DNA from: Lachnospiraceae bacterium
GTDB lineage: Bacteria; Bacillota; Clostridia; Lachnospirales; Lachnospiraceae
Length of the DNA stretch: 41,350 bases
Reading direction: 5' to 3'
NCBI GenBank assembly: GCA_017617545.1
Contig: JAFZVZ010000038.1
Location: forward strand, 1 to 41,350
Shown: one piece after another, positions 40,207 through 41,350 of the stretch
How positions within the stretch are numbered: the first letter of the stretch is position 1
How the letters are laid out: the number at the start of each line of letters is the position of its first letter
Made by a program: the position numbers and the translations under genes
The notes under the pieces: model-generated
Told to the model about the DNA's origin: nothing
Databases searched by the model: none
The model's input: only the letters and a program-made list of their open reading frames with translations

Positions 40207-41350
40207 ATGGCAGATGAAATTAAGATGGTTAATGTGAAAGTTAACGGAATCCCGGTGTCGGTTCCCGAGGGAACAACGATTCTGGACGCTGCTCATCAGG
40301 CCGGCGTTAAGATCCCGACCCTGTGCTTCCTTCGTGACACCAATGAAGTCGGTGACTGCCGTATCTGTCTTGTCGAGTCGACCAAGGCCCGCGGACTGGT
40401 AGCTGCCTGCATGTATCCTCTTGCTGCATCCGACGAGGGCGCAGAGATCAAGACGAACAGCGCGAAGGTTCTGGATTCCAGAAGAAAGACGCTCCAGCTC
40501 ATCCTCTCCACGCATGACCGCAAGTGTCTGTCCTGCGTGCGCAGCGGCAAGTGCGAGCTCCAGAAGCTCTGCAACGAGCTCGGCGTTGAAGATGAGAAGC
40601 TGTATGAAGGCTTCCGTCCCGAGTATGAGAAGGATACGTCGGCCGTACATATGGTACGCGACAACAACAAGTGCGTTCTGTGCCGTCGCTGCGTAGGTGC
40701 ATGCGAGAAGGTTCAGGGCATCGCCGTGATCGGACCGAACAACCGTGGTTTCGCGTCCTGCATCGGCAGCGCATTTGATATGGGCCTGGCTGAGACGAGC
40801 TGCATCCACTGCGGTCAGTGTATCGTTGCATGTCCTACCGGCGCTCTCTATGAGAAGGATGATACCTACAAGGTTGAGGAAGCTTTGGCTGATCCCGAGA
40901 AGATCGTTGTTGTACAGCCTGCTCCGTCCGTGCGTGCTACGCTCGGTGAGGAGTTCGGTATGCCGATCGGAACGGATGTTGAGGGCAAGCTTGCTACCGC
41001 ACTCCGTGCACTCGGCTTTGACAAGGTATTCGATACCGATTTCGCAGCAGACCTCACGATCGTTGAGGAAGCTACCGAGCTTGTTGAGCGCGTGAAGAAC
41101 GGCGGCGTTCTGCCGATGATCACGTCCTGCTCGCCCGGCTGGGTTAAGTTCTGCGAGACCTACTATCCGGAGCAGATTGCACATCTCTCGAGCTGCAAGT
41201 CTCCTCAGCAGATGTTCGGTGCTACGGTTAAGACCTACTACGCACAGAAGATGGGCATCGATCCCGCGAAGATCGTCTGCGTCGGCGTTATGCCTTGTAC
41301 CGCGAAGAAGTTCGAGGTTACGAGAGACCAGAGCGCAGTTCCGGGTCTTC
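40207..41350 (+). CDS. hydA: [FeFe] hydrogenase catalytic subunit, truncated by window end
   Basis: The first 381 codons of the H2-forming subunit; the frame stays open to the window edge. An N-terminal [2Fe-2S] domain (about 9-85, CFLRDTNEVGDCRICLV) is followed by a His/Cys3 cluster motif (HDRKCLSCVRSGKCELQKLC) and two [4Fe-4S] motifs (CVLCRRCVGACEK, CIHCGQCIVACPTG). Then the H-cluster domain starts. The L1 motif at 306-312 reads TSCSPGW, where the textbook form is TSCCPxW. L2 is MPCTAKKFE (normal). L3 is outside the window. AAGGAAGGA precedes the ATG 15 bp after hydB. With hydC and hydB it should form a trimeric NADH/ferredoxin-coupled hydrogenase; bifurcation is inferred from the subunit set. 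Confidence 0.94.
   Translation, partial: MADEIKMVNVKVNGIPVSVPEGTTILDAAHQAGVKIPTLCFLRDTNEVGDCRICLVESTKARGLVAACMYPLAASDEGAEIKTNSAKVLDSRRKTLQLILSTHDRKCLSCVRSGKCELQKLCNELGVEDEKLYEGFRPEYEKDTSAVHMVRDNNKCVLCRRCVGACEKVQGIAVIGPNNRGFASCIGSAFDMGLAETSCIHCGQCIVACPTGALYEKDDTYKVEEALADPEKIVVVQPAPSVRATLGEEFGMPIGTDVEGKLATALRALGFDKVFDTDFAADLTIVEEATELVERVKNGGVLPMITSCSPGWVKFCETYYPEQIAHLSSCKSPQQMFGATVKTYYAQKMGIDPAKIVCVGVMPCTAKKFEVTRDQSAVPGL

Overview
The window comes from a moderately GC-rich (by eye mid-50s %) Gram-positive anaerobe, most likely a clostridial Lachnospiraceae-type gut or rumen bacterium. The evidence is a trimeric NADH/ferredoxin-type [FeFe] hydrogenase operon, strong AGGAGG ribosome sites, DUF1836, CarD-like, YerC/TrpR-like, GtrA and peptidase U32 families, a sortase-type surface protein with dockerin-like repeats, and a membrane-tethered GH5 glucanase. 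No rRNA, tRNA or CRISPR array was seen. Almost all of the window is ordinary chromosomal backbone with short intergenic gaps; the only clear mobile-element trace is the 3' tail of a probable IS3-family transposase at the left edge.

Layout. 1-227: transposase tail and promoter. 228-1265: PAP2 phosphatase. 1385-4400: a tight three-gene operon (multi-pass membrane acyltransferase-like protein, AMP-forming acyl ligase, acyl carrier protein) that resembles the logic of the dlt system with different parts. 4538-5773 (-): YprB-like RNase H-fold exonuclease. 5997-9257: large cell-wall-anchored protein built from two dockerin-like plus beta-sandwich (cohesin-like) units. 9402-14148: ruvA-ruvB-zapA-peptidase U32. 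14205-17306: HD hydrolase, NUDIX, GtrA, RlmI-type methyltransferase. 17307-23475: cell-surface block with an SH3b/NlpC-P60 peptidoglycan hydrolase behind a WalR-type box, the GH5 glucanase and an HtrA protease. 23590-26500 (-): small acidic membrane protein and PcrA helicase with an unusual Gly/Ser/Tyr-rich tail. 26780-36792: DUF1836, YerC (-), RlmD, a P-loop kinase-like protein, a peptidase S51-methyltransferase fusion, a TIM-barrel isomerase, an SDR, a DUF3592 membrane protein, a beta-lactamase-fold serine hydrolase and a Cof-type HAD phosphatase. 36983-37510: CarD-like regulator. 37768 to the right edge: hydC-hydB-hydA, with hydA cut by the window end.

The genes suggest a polysaccharide-degrading fermenter. 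Surface enzymes (GH5, dockerin-like protein) handle plant glucans, the P60 hydrolase and HtrA maintain the envelope under probable WalRK control, and the hydrogenase disposes of reductant as H2.

The most unexpected signal is not a gene. The 9-mer CATTTTCCG (or its complement) occurs at least 16 times, in both orientations, in several reading frames and in intergenic DNA. That is far above what base composition predicts (roughly 0.3 copies by hand estimate). Two copies form a perfect hairpin after the GH5 gene. It behaves like a genome-scale DNA word (uptake, recombination or binding site) and deserves a genome-wide count.
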